Shown: positions 1-7,780 of the stretch, piece by piece
Numbering within the stretch: the first letter of the stretch is position 1
Layout: the number at the start of each line of letters is the position of its first letter
Assembly: GCA_046589965.1 (NCBI GenBank)
Contig: JBKJVF010000269.1
Location: forward strand, 1-14,482
Length of the DNA: 14,482 nucleotides
Direction of reading: 5' to 3'
Source: JAJNPS01 sp046589965
GTDB lineage: Bacteria > Pseudomonadota > Alphaproteobacteria > Rhodobacterales > Rhodobacteraceae
The notes under the pieces: model-generated
The model's input: the letters and a program-made list of their open reading frames with translations, nothing else
Databases searched by the model: none
Told to the model about the DNA's origin: nothing
Translations under genes and position numbers: made by a program

Positions 1-182
1 TAGACGATCACGGCAAATGCCAGCGTCAGGGCCAGGCGAACGCGCATCGGCACGATCTGTTCACCGAAAGCGGGCATCAGCGCCATCATCGCGCCCATCC
101 GCAGGAAGACCAGCGCCGCGCCCCAAAGGGCGGCCTCGGCCAGGCCCGTCACCTCGGTCAAAAGGCGCATCAGATCGATCAT
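1..182 (-). CDS. fliR: FliR, flagellar export gate protein, N-terminal 60 residues (runs off left edge)
   Basis: Reading the minus strand from an ATG at 180-182 gives an open frame to the edge of the window. It starts MIDLMRLLTEV and continues with a hydrophobic helix containing VFLRMGAMMALMPAFGEQ and then PMRVRLALTLAFAVIV. The block of small residues followed by PAFGE and an (V/M)R-x-RL-x-L stretch is typical of the FliR N-terminus. FliR is an integral membrane subunit of the type III export gate with FliP and FliQ. Its ATG overlaps the flhA TGA in an ATGA arrangement, so translational coupling to flhA is likely. No strong Shine-Dalgarno is visible upstream. The remaining roughly 200 residues lie outside the window. 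Confidence 0.9.
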   Translation of the reverse strand, partial: MIDLMRLLTEVTGLAEAALWGAALVFLRMGAMMALMPAFGEQIVPMRVRLALTLAFAVIV

Positions 183-2251
183 GCAGGGATTTGCCCCAAC
201 AAGGCGGGCTTAGCCTCCATCCCGATTTCCTCGTAGGACAGGACCGGGGCCTGCAACCCCTTGGCCGCCATCACCGTCCGCAGAAATCGGCGCCGCAAGG
301 TAGAGGTGACAAGGGCTGGGAATGCTCCGGTCTCGGCGGCGCGGTTCAGCCGGTCGGCCAGGCCATTTGCCAGTTTGGAGAAGACCTCAGGGGGCAGGGC
401 CACGTCGCGCTGGCCGCGTTCGCCCTCTATCTGATGGACGACAAAGGTCTTTTCCCACTCTGGTGCCAACTGGATCAGGGGAATCGTGCCGTCGTCCCGC
501 TTCAGTTCTGCCACCAACTGGAATCCAAGGCGCTGACGCACATGTTCGCAGACCGCTTCGGGCGAGGGCATCGATCGTGCCTCGGCAATGGCCTCAAGGA
601 TAAGCGGCAGGTTGCGGATCGACACGCGCTCTTCCAGCAGGAGGCGCAAGACGGTCAGCAAAAGGTCCTGCGGCACCTTTTCGGGGACAAGATCATCCAG
701 CAGGCGGCGGTTGCCCTCGGCCCGCACAGGATCGGAGAGGTTGACGAATTCGTCCAGCAGGCGGCGCAAACCGCGCAGCGTCAACAGACGCGCCAGGTTG
801 CCCTTGATGATTTCCAGAAGATGCGTTGCCAAAACTTCGGTCGGAGTGACGACGGCAAGACCGGCAAGGGCCGCGGTTTCCTGAAGTTCAGGTCGGACCC
901 ACCTGGCAGGGGCGCCGTATACCGGCTCTTTGACGTCTTCTCCCTCGGGTGCGGACACGCCATCTGACAAAAGGATCAGCACGCGATCGGCAAGCAGACG
1001 GTCACGGGCGCGCTCGACCCCCTGCAGGCGGATGCGGTAAGTTCCGGCGGGCAAGGTCGCCTCGTCCGTCAGGCGCATTTCGGGAAGGATCAGACCAAAA
1101 GCGCTGGCCACATGGCTGCGCATATTGGTGATCCGCGCCTCAAGCCCGGTGGCGGGATCCAGCGCCATGGCAACCAGATTGGGGGCAAATTCGATGTGGA
1201 TTTCGTCAAAATCGAGGACATCGCCCATCGGGCGCGCGCGCGGTGCGTCGGGGGTGAGGTCTGGTGCGGGTGGCGGCATCGCTTCGCGTTTGGCGGCCAT
1301 ATAGGCCGCCGCCGCCAGCGCAGCGGCGCCAAGCACGAACGGAATGAAGGGCAGGCCCGGCACCAGCGCAAACAACGCCATGATCAGCGCAACCGTGCCC
1401 AATGCCCCGGGATAACGGCCAAGTTGCGCAAAGAAGGACACGTCCGCAGCGCCCTTGGTCCCACCGCGCGATAGCAGCAATGCTGCGGCGACCGAAATGA
1501 TGACCGCAGGGACCTGGCTGACCAGACCGTCGCCGACGGTCAGGATCGCATAGGTCTCAAACGCGCGGGCGACATCCATGTCATGCACGAAAACGCCCAT
1601 GATGAGGCCAACCACAATGTTCAGGAATGTGATCATCAGGCCCGCAACCGCATCGCCCTTGACGAATTTTGACGCGCCATCAAGCGAGCCAAAGAATGTG
1701 GTTTCGGCCAGCTCGGTTTCGCGGCGCAGTTTGGCTTCGGCATGGTCGATGGCACCGGCGGACATGTCGGCATCGATGGCAAGCTGGCGTCCGGGCATGC
1801 CGTCCAGGGCAAAGCGGGCGCCAACCTCGGCCATGCGGCCCGCACCTTTGGTGATCACGACAAAGTTCACGATCATCAACACGCAAAAGATCACGACGCC
1901 AATAAGAACCGACCCGCCCATGATGAAATTGGCAAAGCCCTCGATCACTTCCCCGGCGGCATCAGTGCCGGTATGGCCTTGCCCGATGATCAGCTTGGTC
2001 GACGAAATGTTGAGCGACAGGCGCAGCATCAGCGACGCCAGAAGAATGGTCGGAAAGGCCGAAAACTCCAGCGGGCGTTCGACAAAGAGGGTGACCGTCA
2101 GCATCAGGATGGCCAGCGCGAAGGAAAGCGCAAGTCCCAGATCCAGCACCCATGACGGCACCGGCAGGATCATCATCACGATGATCGCCATGATCGCGAG
2201 CGCCAACAGAATGGTCGGGCGGAACAGCATGGCGATCTTGAACGGCGGCAT
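179..2251 (-). CDS. flhA: FlhA, flagellar type III export gate protein
   Basis: FlhA forms the nonameric export-gate ring whose cytoplasmic domain docks chaperone-substrate complexes. The 690-residue length matches the family (about 690). The first half is strongly hydrophobic with about eight membrane segments. The FHIPEP family signature is present around residues 139-161 (RMAEVGARFALDGMPG followed by RQLAIDAD), and the conserved Asp in FVKGDA (about residue 200) is intact. The C-terminal half is soluble, as expected for FlhA-C. A GTG at 2258-2260 lies in frame and overlaps the upstream stop as GTGA, but a GGAGG at 2261-2265 abuts it directly. The ATG at 2249-2251 lies nine bases from that GGAGG, so I choose ATG; the GTG would add three residues. 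It sits between the transglycosylase gene and fliR. Confidence 0.96.
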   Translation of the reverse strand: MPPFKIAMLFRPTILLALAIMAIIVMMILPVPSWVLDLGLALSFALAILMLTVTLFVERPLEFSAFPTILLASLMLRLSLNISSTKLIIGQGHTGTDAAGEVIEGFANFIMGGSVLIGVVIFCVLMIVNFVVITKGAGRMAEVGARFALDGMPGRQLAIDADMSAGAIDHAEAKLRRETELAETTFFGSLDGASKFVKGDAVAGLMITFLNIVVGLIMGVFVHDMDVARAFETYAILTVGDGLVSQVPAVIISVAAALLLSRGGTKGAADVSFFAQLGRYPGALGTVALIMALFALVPGLPFIPFVLGAAALAAAAYMAAKREAMPPPAPDLTPDAPRARPMGDVLDFDEIHIEFAPNLVAMALDPATGLEARITNMRSHVASAFGLILPEMRLTDEATLPAGTYRIRLQGVERARDRLLADRVLILLSDGVSAPEGEDVKEPVYGAPARWVRPELQETAALAGLAVVTPTEVLATHLLEIIKGNLARLLTLRGLRRLLDEFVNLSDPVRAEGNRRLLDDLVPEKVPQDLLLTVLRLLLEERVSIRNLPLILEAIAEARSMPSPEAVCEHVRQRLGFQLVAELKRDDGTIPLIQLAPEWEKTFVVHQIEGERGQRDVALPPEVFSKLANGLADRLNRAAETGAFPALVTSTLRRRFLRTVMAAKGLQAPVLSYEEIGMEAKPALLGQIPA

Positions 2252-2256
2252 GTGCG

Positions 2257-2967
2257 TCACCCTCCGACCAGGCGCGAGGAGGCGTCAAACTGCGGAACCA
2301 GTGAACCGATGCCCCCCGGCGCGCCGGTCTGCAAAAGAGGAAAGCGGTTGTTCCGGGGGGTCGTGCCCACGGCTGGCGCGCCAAGATCTGGACCTGTTTC
2401 GCCATTTTGCACGCCTGCCAGCATCGTCTCGAACTTCACGCGGTAGGCTTCGGCGTTGTCGGGGTTGCGCGAATGGTAGGCCCCGGCGGCCAACGCCCAA
2501 TCGCCGCTTTCCTGATAAAGGTCGGCCAGAAACTTTGCCGCATAGCGCGCGTTGTGCGCCGGTTTCAGCATGTCCTCCACCGATCCGAACGCGCCGGCAT
2601 GCCAGCGGATGTTCAACTGGAAACATCCCAGATCGATATTCGTGGCCCCCGCTTGCAACGCGGTTTCGGCCAGGGCAACTGCCTCCGCGCTGGTGTCGAA
2701 CCAGTGCCCTTTGCCGTCATGATGAACGGCCCAGGGCCACGGCTCCAGCGTGCCGTCACGCTGCTGACCGGTTTCGGTCAAGGTAACTGCCATCAAGACG
2801 TCGTAGGGAACCCCTGTTGCCGTCGAGGCCTCTCGCGCGGCATCACGACAAAGGTCGGGCGGGCGCTGGCTGCCGAGTGCGGGACCACAAAGCAGTGCCG
2901 CGACCAGTATCGCCAGGCCTGCATAGCTGCGGCAGGCGCGGTTCGGGATACGGTCATTGTCTTGCAT
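2257..2967 (-). CDS. Exported lytic transglycosylase (SLT family), SltF-like flagellar muramidase
   Basis: 236 residues with an N-terminal signal peptide (hydrophobic core about residues 15-32, ending near PALGS). The mature part reads as a goose-lysozyme-like SLT domain: the catalytic Glu is E65 in the motif VTLTETG, followed by GCFQLNIRWH (about 114-123, equivalent to the G-x-x-Q-x-N motif) and AAGAYHSRN (about 160-168, equivalent to the AxxAYNxG motif). Such enzymes cleave the glycan strands of peptidoglycan to let the rod pass. In Rhodobacter sphaeroides the flagellar enzyme SltF has this role, and the location here between motA and flhA supports the same job. The last 40 residues are Gly/Pro-rich and outside the fold. 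The end overlaps the flhA start region. A weak AGGG lies 8 bases before the ATG. Confidence 0.88.
   Translation of the reverse strand: MQDNDRIPNRACRSYAGLAILVAALLCGPALGSQRPPDLCRDAAREASTATGVPYDVLMAVTLTETGQQRDGTLEPWPWAVHHDGKGHWFDTSAEAVALAETALQAGATNIDLGCFQLNIRWHAGAFGSVEDMLKPAHNARYAAKFLADLYQESGDWALAAGAYHSRNPDNAEAYRVKFETMLAGVQNGETGPDLGAPAVGTTPRNNRFPLLQTGAPGGIGSLVPQFDASSRLVGG
2261..2265 (-). promoter_or_regulatory. Ribosome binding site deciding the flhA start
   Basis: The minus strand reads GGAGG directly before GTGACGCACATG. Spacing is zero to the GTG and nine bases to the ATG, so the ATG at 2249-2251 is the better-supported start. The upstream transglycosylase stop codon (2257-2259) lies between the site and the ATG, consistent with coupled translation. 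Confidence 0.6.
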
Positions 2968-3011
2968 GGGTTTTACCCTGTAACCGGGGACTTGTGCCGC
3001 CCGTTCCTGCC

Positions 3012-3028
3012 CTGACCCTAGGGGTCAG
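3012..3028 (-). other. GC-rich hairpin in the gap between the 738-residue gene and the transglycosylase gene
   Basis: A 7-bp perfect inverted repeat, CTGACCC and GGGTCAG, is separated by three bases. It lies in the 83-base gap 2968-3050, the second-largest gap in the leftward operon. No T-run follows on the minus strand, so it is not a classical intrinsic terminator. It may be an mRNA-processing or attenuating structure. Confidence 0.35.
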
Positions 3029-3050
3029 TCCTTTCCAATCCGTAACCGAA

Positions 3051-5267
3051 TCAGGGGCTTTGCGCCGGTTCCGCGGTCGAAGGCACCGCGATCTCAGAAA
3101 GAAGTGCCGTGATATCGGCACGTGCGGTGGCAGCATCTTCCAATAGCGCGCTAGCTTCGGCCAAAGGCGTCAGGGCGGTATCGGCTGGACTCGCGCTCAC
3201 CACATGGCGGGCCGCGTTTTGCCAAGCTGCGCTGCCGTTTTCCGCAAGTGCGCTCCAGTCGTGCGCAAGAACAAAGGCATGATCTTGCGCAGTCGCAGCA
3301 TCGGTTGGCGGCGTGACAGCGTCGGCGTCAAGCGACACCTCCGGCGCACCGGTATTGTCATGCCAAAGCATAGCCTCCTGCGCAAAGCCAAGGTTGCGCA
3401 AACGTGCGGCCAGGAGTTCGCGCGTCGAAGGTTCGGCCTGGGCGGGGACGTCAGATGTCACAATGATCGCGTGCTTGAGCAAGTCGTTGTCGGTCCCGAT
3501 TGTCGCAAGCACGTCCCAAAGCTGTGCCTCGATCTGGAGCTGCTCGGGCAGGCGCGCAAAGGCGGCATCGGCATTGCCACCACTGGCGAACGCCAGGATC
3601 AGCGCCTCGGTCAGGTCAACCTCGAGCGCCGCGCCGTGGTTTTCGCGCAAGATCGCCGCAAGCGCATCGGTGGTGCCGGGGTCAACCGGTTTGCCTTGGG
3701 CCAGTGCGACGCCAACCAGGCCGAGCATGGCCTCGGCCACGCCGGGACCTGCGTCGTCGATCACATCCTGCGCAAGCGCTGCGGCGGCATCGTGATCGCC
3801 GGTCGCCATGTCCAGCTTTAGACCGATAAGGTCGGCTTGGTGTCCGGCGCCTTCGGGCGCGCGTTCGATGGCGCTGCGGATCGTCTGGGCAACATCATTG
3901 CGACCGACATCAAGGAACCGCTGGGCAAGGGTGGGACCCAAGGCAAGGCGCAAGTGCAAGGGCAGCGCAGAAAAACTGCGCAGGACCGACGCCGCGTTGG
4001 TCTGGTCCCCGGGCGGCACCTGATCAACAGCAAGCACGGCCCAGAGTGCTGCTGCAGAATCGCACGACTGCATGTTTGCAAAGGCACCGGCCGGGTCAAG
4101 GTAGCCGTCGATGATCCGGCCCATGCTGGCCCAGATCGGTGCTTCGGCGGCAAGTTCGGGTGCAGGAAAGACATCGATCATGCGACCGGCCTCGACACCG
4201 AACCCGAGTTGGAGCGCGAGTTTGACCGATGCCGCCAAGGCATCGGGATTGACGGCATCAAACTCCCCCACAATACCTGCGTTCAGGGCAGAAATCTGGG
4301 CTGCCACAGGACCCTCGCCGCCCCATTCCGCAATGGAAAGCCTGTCATCGGCGATGCACGTCGCGCCGTCCGAGGTCAAAGAAGCGACAGGATCATCGAC
4401 CGTGCTCGCAGACATGCCTGCGACGGGATCAATGGCAACCTGCGGAAAGGCGGACGAAACGGGGCCCTTGTCAGGGGCCGGACTGCGCGGTTTGGCAGGG
4501 GCGAGATCCACCACGCCGCGTGCGGCGCCCCGGCTGATCTGCACCAGAAGGTCGTCGCGTAGGGCGGTCATTGGTGCACGCGGCGCAGAAAGATCGCGCG
4601 GCGTGGTCGTGGTCAGATCGGCGCCCGCCGCAAGCGCATCGGCAAAAGCGGGCCACTGGCTGAGGACATCCGCCGCCCCCGGTTCGGGGTCTGGAAACCG
4701 GTTTGCAACCGGGGGCGCGGAAAAGACCCATCGTGATGGTTGGTCTGGCGCAGCGACCGTTGCGGCATCTTGCGCTACGGCAGGCGGATTTGGACCGGCG
4801 GCGGCGGTTGTGCCGTTGCTGTCATTTTCTGTACCCGGTCCGGTGCCGGGCTGGCCGGTTGCAGACGCAGCCGCTCGCAGAGGAAGCTCAAACGACGACC
4901 CTTCTGGTGGCGCACCTTCGCGAATGTCGATGACGATCACACCTGGGCGAAACTCGAACGGGATCGCATGGCAGGCGCAGGCCAGACCAAACTGGAGGTT
5001 GCCGGTCGTGGCATTGACCGACACCGCCGCAAGCCGGTCGCGGCGGATCAGGTCGAACACACCTGACAGGTCGTAGCCGTCCGGAGCATCTGACACGCTC
5101 AGCGCATAACCGTCAGATGTCCGCCCCAATTGCCAGTCGCTGGGGCCCGGCAGTTCCACGACAAGCCTGGAAAACCCGTCATGGTCGCCAGAGATCACTT
5201 TGGCCGACTGCGCCGCCACTGGACCGGCCACGAAGACAAGGATTGCCAGGATAAGGTGCCGGGTCAT
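3051..5267 (-). CDS. Large exported protein of unknown function encoded after motA (738 residues)
   Basis: I do not recognise a named family. The N-terminus is a signal peptide (hydrophobic core about residues 5-17, ending PVAAQ). Residues about 22-118 look like a compact beta-rich domain, with features such as FSRLVVELPGPSDWQLGR, then AVSVNATTG and VIVIDIREG. This resembles AMIN-type peptidoglycan-binding domains, but that is inference. Residues about 120-300 are a low-complexity Ala/Pro/Gly/Thr linker. The last 430 residues are Ala/Leu-rich amphipathic helices resembling TPR/Sel1-like solenoid repeats. The start overlaps the motA stop (ATGA) and has AGGA six bases upstream, so it is probably coupled to motA. 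A periplasmic role around the stator or motor, possibly analogous to rhizobial MotC, is plausible but unproven. Residues 481-657 are duplicated in inverted orientation at the right end of the window. Confidence 0.85.
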   Translation of the reverse strand: MTRHLILAILVFVAGPVAAQSAKVISGDHDGFSRLVVELPGPSDWQLGRTSDGYALSVSDAPDGYDLSGVFDLIRRDRLAAVSVNATTGNLQFGLACACHAIPFEFRPGVIVIDIREGAPPEGSSFELPLRAAASATGQPGTGPGTENDSNGTTAAAGPNPPAVAQDAATVAAPDQPSRWVFSAPPVANRFPDPEPGAADVLSQWPAFADALAAGADLTTTTPRDLSAPRAPMTALRDDLLVQISRGAARGVVDLAPAKPRSPAPDKGPVSSAFPQVAIDPVAGMSASTVDDPVASLTSDGATCIADDRLSIAEWGGEGPVAAQISALNAGIVGEFDAVNPDALAASVKLALQLGFGVEAGRMIDVFPAPELAAEAPIWASMGRIIDGYLDPAGAFANMQSCDSAAALWAVLAVDQVPPGDQTNAASVLRSFSALPLHLRLALGPTLAQRFLDVGRNDVAQTIRSAIERAPEGAGHQADLIGLKLDMATGDHDAAAALAQDVIDDAGPGVAEAMLGLVGVALAQGKPVDPGTTDALAAILRENHGAALEVDLTEALILAFASGGNADAAFARLPEQLQIEAQLWDVLATIGTDNDLLKHAIIVTSDVPAQAEPSTRELLAARLRNLGFAQEAMLWHDNTGAPEVSLDADAVTPPTDAATAQDHAFVLAHDWSALAENGSAAWQNAARHVVSASPADTALTPLAEASALLEDAATARADITALLSEIAVPSTAEPAQSP
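3297..3827 (-). repeat. Inverted repeat, copy A (inside the 738-residue protein gene)
   Basis: This 531-base stretch codes residues 481-657 of the large exported protein. Its reverse complement aligns without gaps to 13952-14482, with 23 mismatches counted by eye (about 95.7% identity). Copy A lies inside an intact gene, so it is presumably the original. Confidence 0.95.
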
Positions 5268-6133
5268 GCCGCATCCTGTTTCAGGCCGCGCAGAGCCTCT
5301 TCGATATCGCCAAAACTAGGGCGGACGTGGTGCGGCGTATTCTGACGGCCGACCTCGATGCAGATGTTTGGGGCATGGCGATGCAGGTTGGCCACCAGCA
5401 CCTCGCGGATCAGTTGATAGAAATGCGCGTCATCCTCTACCACTGCCTTCACGCGTGCGGCAAACGGCCCAACCAGCCCGTAGGCGAGAAATACGCCGAG
5501 AAACGTGCCGACAAGCGCGCCCCCGATCATTTTTCCCAAGACCTCAGGCGGCTGATCGATGGAGCCCATTGTCTTGATCACGCCCAGGACAGCCGCAACG
5601 ATGCCCAGCGCGGGCAAGCCGTCCGCCATCGTCTGCAGCGCGTGGCTGGAATGCATCGCGTGGACCTGCGCTGCCTCCATCCGTTTATCTAGGACCTCTT
5701 CGACCTGATGGGGATCGTCGTAATTCATCGAGGCGGCGCGCAGGGTATCGCAGATCAGATCAACGACCTCATGGTCCTTTTGCAGCCTGGGATAGCGACC
5801 AAAAATTGTTGAGGTTTTGGGGTTTTCGATGTGTTCCTCGAGCGCAATGGGGTTGGATCGGGCAACCCTGATCAGTTCGAAAAGCAGGCACAAAAGGTCG
5901 CGGTAATCGGCGGGTTTCCATTTGGGCCCCTTGAACACCTTGCCGACGTCTTTCAGCGTGTGTTTCACGCCGGCAATGTCGTTGGACAACAAGAACGCGC
6001 CCAGGGCGGCGCCGCCAATCATGATCATCTCGAAAGGCAGGGTCTTTAGGATGATGCCCATCTTGCCGCCGGCCAGAAGATAGCCGCCGAAGACCATGAT
6101 GAAGATCACGGCGATACCGATAATGCCGATCAT
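5264..6133 (-). CDS. motA: MotA, flagellar stator proton-channel subunit
   Basis: 289 residues, close to E. coli MotA (295), with four membrane segments: two near the N-terminus (about 2-21 and 33-50) and two after residue 170. The two functional prolines are visible as P174 in DGLPALG and P223 in VGPFAARVK, matching E. coli P173 and P222. The cytoplasmic loop carries the charged stretch around R89/R92 and E99/E100 that contacts FliG in the family. The protein forms the torque-generating stator with MotB. Unusually, the next gene is not motB but the 738-residue exported protein, which overlaps the motA stop by ATGA. The gene is preceded by a 147-base gap, so it may have its own promoter. The Shine-Dalgarno is weak (GGGGC about 7 bases before ATG). 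Confidence 0.96.
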   Translation of the reverse strand: MIGIIGIAVIFIMVFGGYLLAGGKMGIILKTLPFEMIMIGGAALGAFLLSNDIAGVKHTLKDVGKVFKGPKWKPADYRDLLCLLFELIRVARSNPIALEEHIENPKTSTIFGRYPRLQKDHEVVDLICDTLRAASMNYDDPHQVEEVLDKRMEAAQVHAMHSSHALQTMADGLPALGIVAAVLGVIKTMGSIDQPPEVLGKMIGGALVGTFLGVFLAYGLVGPFAARVKAVVEDDAHFYQLIREVLVANLHRHAPNICIEVGRQNTPHHVRPSFGDIEEALRGLKQDAA

Positions 6134-6281
6134 GCGTGCGCCCCGTTCGATGCTGCCTTCCCAGACGATTGCAGAGAGGCGTTAATGAAACCTGCCTTTG
6201 CACGCGTATCCGGGACCAAAATTAGCGGGTGTTGGATACCATTCGTCGGCAACTGACTGTGCGGCGCTTGTTCAAACGACT
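6134..6281 (-). promoter_or_regulatory. 147-base gap upstream of motA, possible internal promoter region
   Basis: This is the largest gap in the leftward operon, where most genes overlap. On the minus strand it holds an AT-richer patch (CTAATTTTGG) and one TTAAC half-site (6180-6184), the half-motif recognised by CtrA, but no partner TTAA seven bases away. A six-base inverted repeat (GTATCC at 6206-6211, GGATAC at 6234-6239) flanks the AT patch. I see no convincing sigma-28 or sigma-54 promoter. An independent promoter for motA and downstream genes is possible but not shown. Confidence 0.3.
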
Positions 6282-6845
6282 TCAGTTCTTGGGAACCTCG
6301 GCATTGCGTCCGGCAAGGATCACACTGACGGCATAGCTGGCTTCGGCCGTCATCCCGGAAAAGACCGCTGCGGCCGCGTCGGGGCGCATGCGTCCAAGAA
6401 AGCCCGCGGCAAATTCGGGGGTCATCGCCTGAAACAGCTGGGCGGCTTCTTTGGGTTTCATTGTCTCGTAGACGGCGGTCAGGCGCAAAAGGTCGTCTTC
6501 TGCGGCACCATCGGCCAGGGCCAATGTGGCGCGCAGATTTGTTTCCGCCGTCTCAAGTTCGGCAATGCGCGAAGTGATTGCCTCTTCAGAAAGGTCGAGC
6601 GCGGCCAGCCGTTCTGCAAGTGCCGCCTCAGACCGGGCAACCTTTTCTTCACGTGACGTCAGGGCGGCAGCAAGTGCTGCGGGCGGTTCTTCGCAGACAA
6701 GACGCGCCGCGGCGTTAACTTCGGGCGACTCGGGTGCTGAGTTGGCATAGGCCGATCCGACCCCGGAGCCCAAGCGCAGGGCTCCTGATGCCGCAAGAAA
6801 AAGGGCCAGGATCCACAGGACCCCGCGACCAGCCGGGCGCATCAT
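6282..6845 (-). CDS. MotE-like exported coiled-coil protein with MgtE_N-like C-terminus
   Basis: 187 residues. An N-terminal hydrophobic segment (about 8-28) acts as signal peptide or anchor. Residues about 60-115 are a Glu/Ala/Leu-rich coiled coil. The C-terminal 70 residues contain YETMKPKEAAQLF, QAMTPEFAAGFLGRM and DAAAAVFSGM, the repeated helix pattern of the MgtE intracellular N-terminal fold seen in MotE-type proteins. In Sinorhizobium meliloti MotE is a periplasmic chaperone for the motility protein MotC, so a stator-related chaperone role is inferred here. There is one cysteine (C51). A strong AGGAGG lies seven bases before the first of two tandem ATGs, supporting this start. It overlaps the upstream gene's TGA by ATGA. 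Confidence 0.75.
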   Translation of the reverse strand: MMRPAGRGVLWILALFLAASGALRLGSGVGSAYANSAPESPEVNAAARLVCEEPPAALAAALTSREEKVARSEAALAERLAALDLSEEAITSRIAELETAETNLRATLALADGAAEDDLLRLTAVYETMKPKEAAQLFQAMTPEFAAGFLGRMRPDAAAAVFSGMTAEASYAVSVILAGRNAEVPKN

Positions 6846-7240
6846 TCTGCGACCTCCTGCTCGGGCCTGGGAACCCGTCGGCGCACGACGCGCATGCGCC
6901 GGTCCGGGTCTGCCATGACATCGTGATGTTGGGCCGACATCTCGTCATCCTGATCGGAAGGAAGGTCGTGCAGCGAGGCCACCAACAGCTCCAGCCGAGA
7001 TGAGGCGGCCTCGGCGCGGCGGGTCTGTTCTTCCAGCCGCGAAGCCGAGCCGGTTGCGGCACCTCGTGCGTGTTCCAACGCTTGCGTCATATCGTCGACC
7101 TGCGCGGAGAGGACGGCAATTGCGCCGCCCATCCCCGATTCGAGCGTCGAGAACTTTTTCAGTCGCGCGGACAGGATCGAACAGTAGATCGCCGCCCCAA
7201 ACGCCCCGGCTGCCAGTAGGATATCTGCAATCAACGTCAT
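6842..7240 (-). CDS. Small membrane-anchored coiled-coil protein (DUF6468-like), flagellar operon
   Basis: 132 residues with one N-terminal membrane segment (about 3-24) and a cytoplasmic coiled coil (about 40-92) rich in Ala, Glu and Arg. The stretch LKKFSTLESGMGGAIAVL looks like a conserved core seen next to fliL in alphaproteobacterial flagellar operons; I believe it corresponds to DUF6468, but I could not check. The C-terminal 40 residues are highly charged and Arg-rich. It begins nine bases after the fliL stop with an AGGGGG-like ribosome site, and overlaps the MotE-like gene by ATGA, so it belongs to the operon. Function is unknown; its position between FliL and the MotE-like protein suggests a stator or basal-body accessory role. 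Confidence 0.75.
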   Translation of the reverse strand: MTLIADILLAAGAFGAAIYCSILSARLKKFSTLESGMGGAIAVLSAQVDDMTQALEHARGAATGSASRLEEQTRRAEAASSRLELLVASLHDLPSDQDDEMSAQHHDVMADPDRRMRVVRRRVPRPEQEVAE

Positions 7241-7249
7241 CCTGGCCCC

Positions 7250-7735
7250 CTAGTTCACGACAAATTCGGTGACGAGCAGATCGCGGACGCGGCCCTCGCC
7301 CGAAACGATCTGCACCCGCCGCAACATCTGCGCCCGCATGCGGACCAAGGCCCCCGGATCCTCGATCTCGGCGACATCGACCGCTCGCAGATAGCCGTTC
7401 AGCACATCCATAATGCGCGGCAACAGCAGGGTCACATTGGCGATATGGGGCGCCGAAACTTCAAGCTGGGCAGTAAACCGCAGATGGCTGCTCTGTCCCG
7501 ACGACCCCAGTGAAATGATCATCGGATCAACGGGGACAAACGCGATGTCGGGCAGGGCGCTGATCGCTGCGTCATGGCCGGTCGCGGCATGAGCCTCGCC
7601 AGAGAACATGCCTGAATAGGTGACGTAGAACCCGCCGCCCCCGCCCAAAAGCGCAAGCACACCGCCGATCAGCAAGGGCAGCTTTGATTTCTTTGTCTTG
7701 GGTGCCGCTTCTTGCGGTGGGTCCGTATCAGCCAT
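7250..7735 (-). CDS. fliL: FliL, stator-associated basal body protein
   Basis: 161 residues from the ATG at 7733-7735, which has a GGAG eight bases upstream. A longer frame reaches a TTG at 7774 but would run through the promoter region and lacks FliL-like residues, so I reject it. The protein has a short charged cytoplasmic N-terminus (KTKKSK), one membrane helix (LPLLIGGVLALLGGGGGFYV), and a periplasmic domain with the FliL pattern FVPVDPMIISL, LRFTAQLEV and the C-terminal GRVRDLLVTEFVVN. FliL surrounds or stabilises the MotAB stator. It is the first gene of the leftward operon and faces fliF across the divergent promoter region. Confidence 0.93.
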   Translation of the reverse strand: MADTDPPQEAAPKTKKSKLPLLIGGVLALLGGGGGFYVTYSGMFSGEAHAATGHDAAISALPDIAFVPVDPMIISLGSSGQSSHLRFTAQLEVSAPHIANVTLLLPRIMDVLNGYLRAVDVAEIEDPGALVRMRAQMLRRVQIVSGEGRVRDLLVTEFVVN

Positions 7736-7780
7736 GGCGCATACTCCGCTTCGATGAGAACAAAAATAGATCAAAGGTCA

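Noticed and set aside
1578..2786. 402-residue plus-strand open frame opposite flhA and the transglycosylase gene
   Set aside because: It is antisense to two clear genes, rich in Arg/Ser/Pro, has no domain-like pattern, and arises from the high GC content.
4111..5076. 321-residue plus-strand open frame opposite the 738-residue protein gene
   Set aside because: Ala/Ser/Gly-rich shadow of a coding strand with signal peptide, ribosome site and operon overlap; no independent signs of coding.
6134..6281. Sigma-54-like promoter (TTGG, ten bases, GC) upstream of motA on the minus strand
   Set aside because: The GG-N10-GC spacing is present, but the -12 half lacks TTGC and the rest of the consensus is poor; expected by chance in GC-rich DNA.
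7736..7774. Longer fliL start at TTG 7774 adding 13 residues
   Set aside because: The added residues do not resemble FliL and would lie in the promoter region; ATG 7733-7735 has a well-spaced GGAG.
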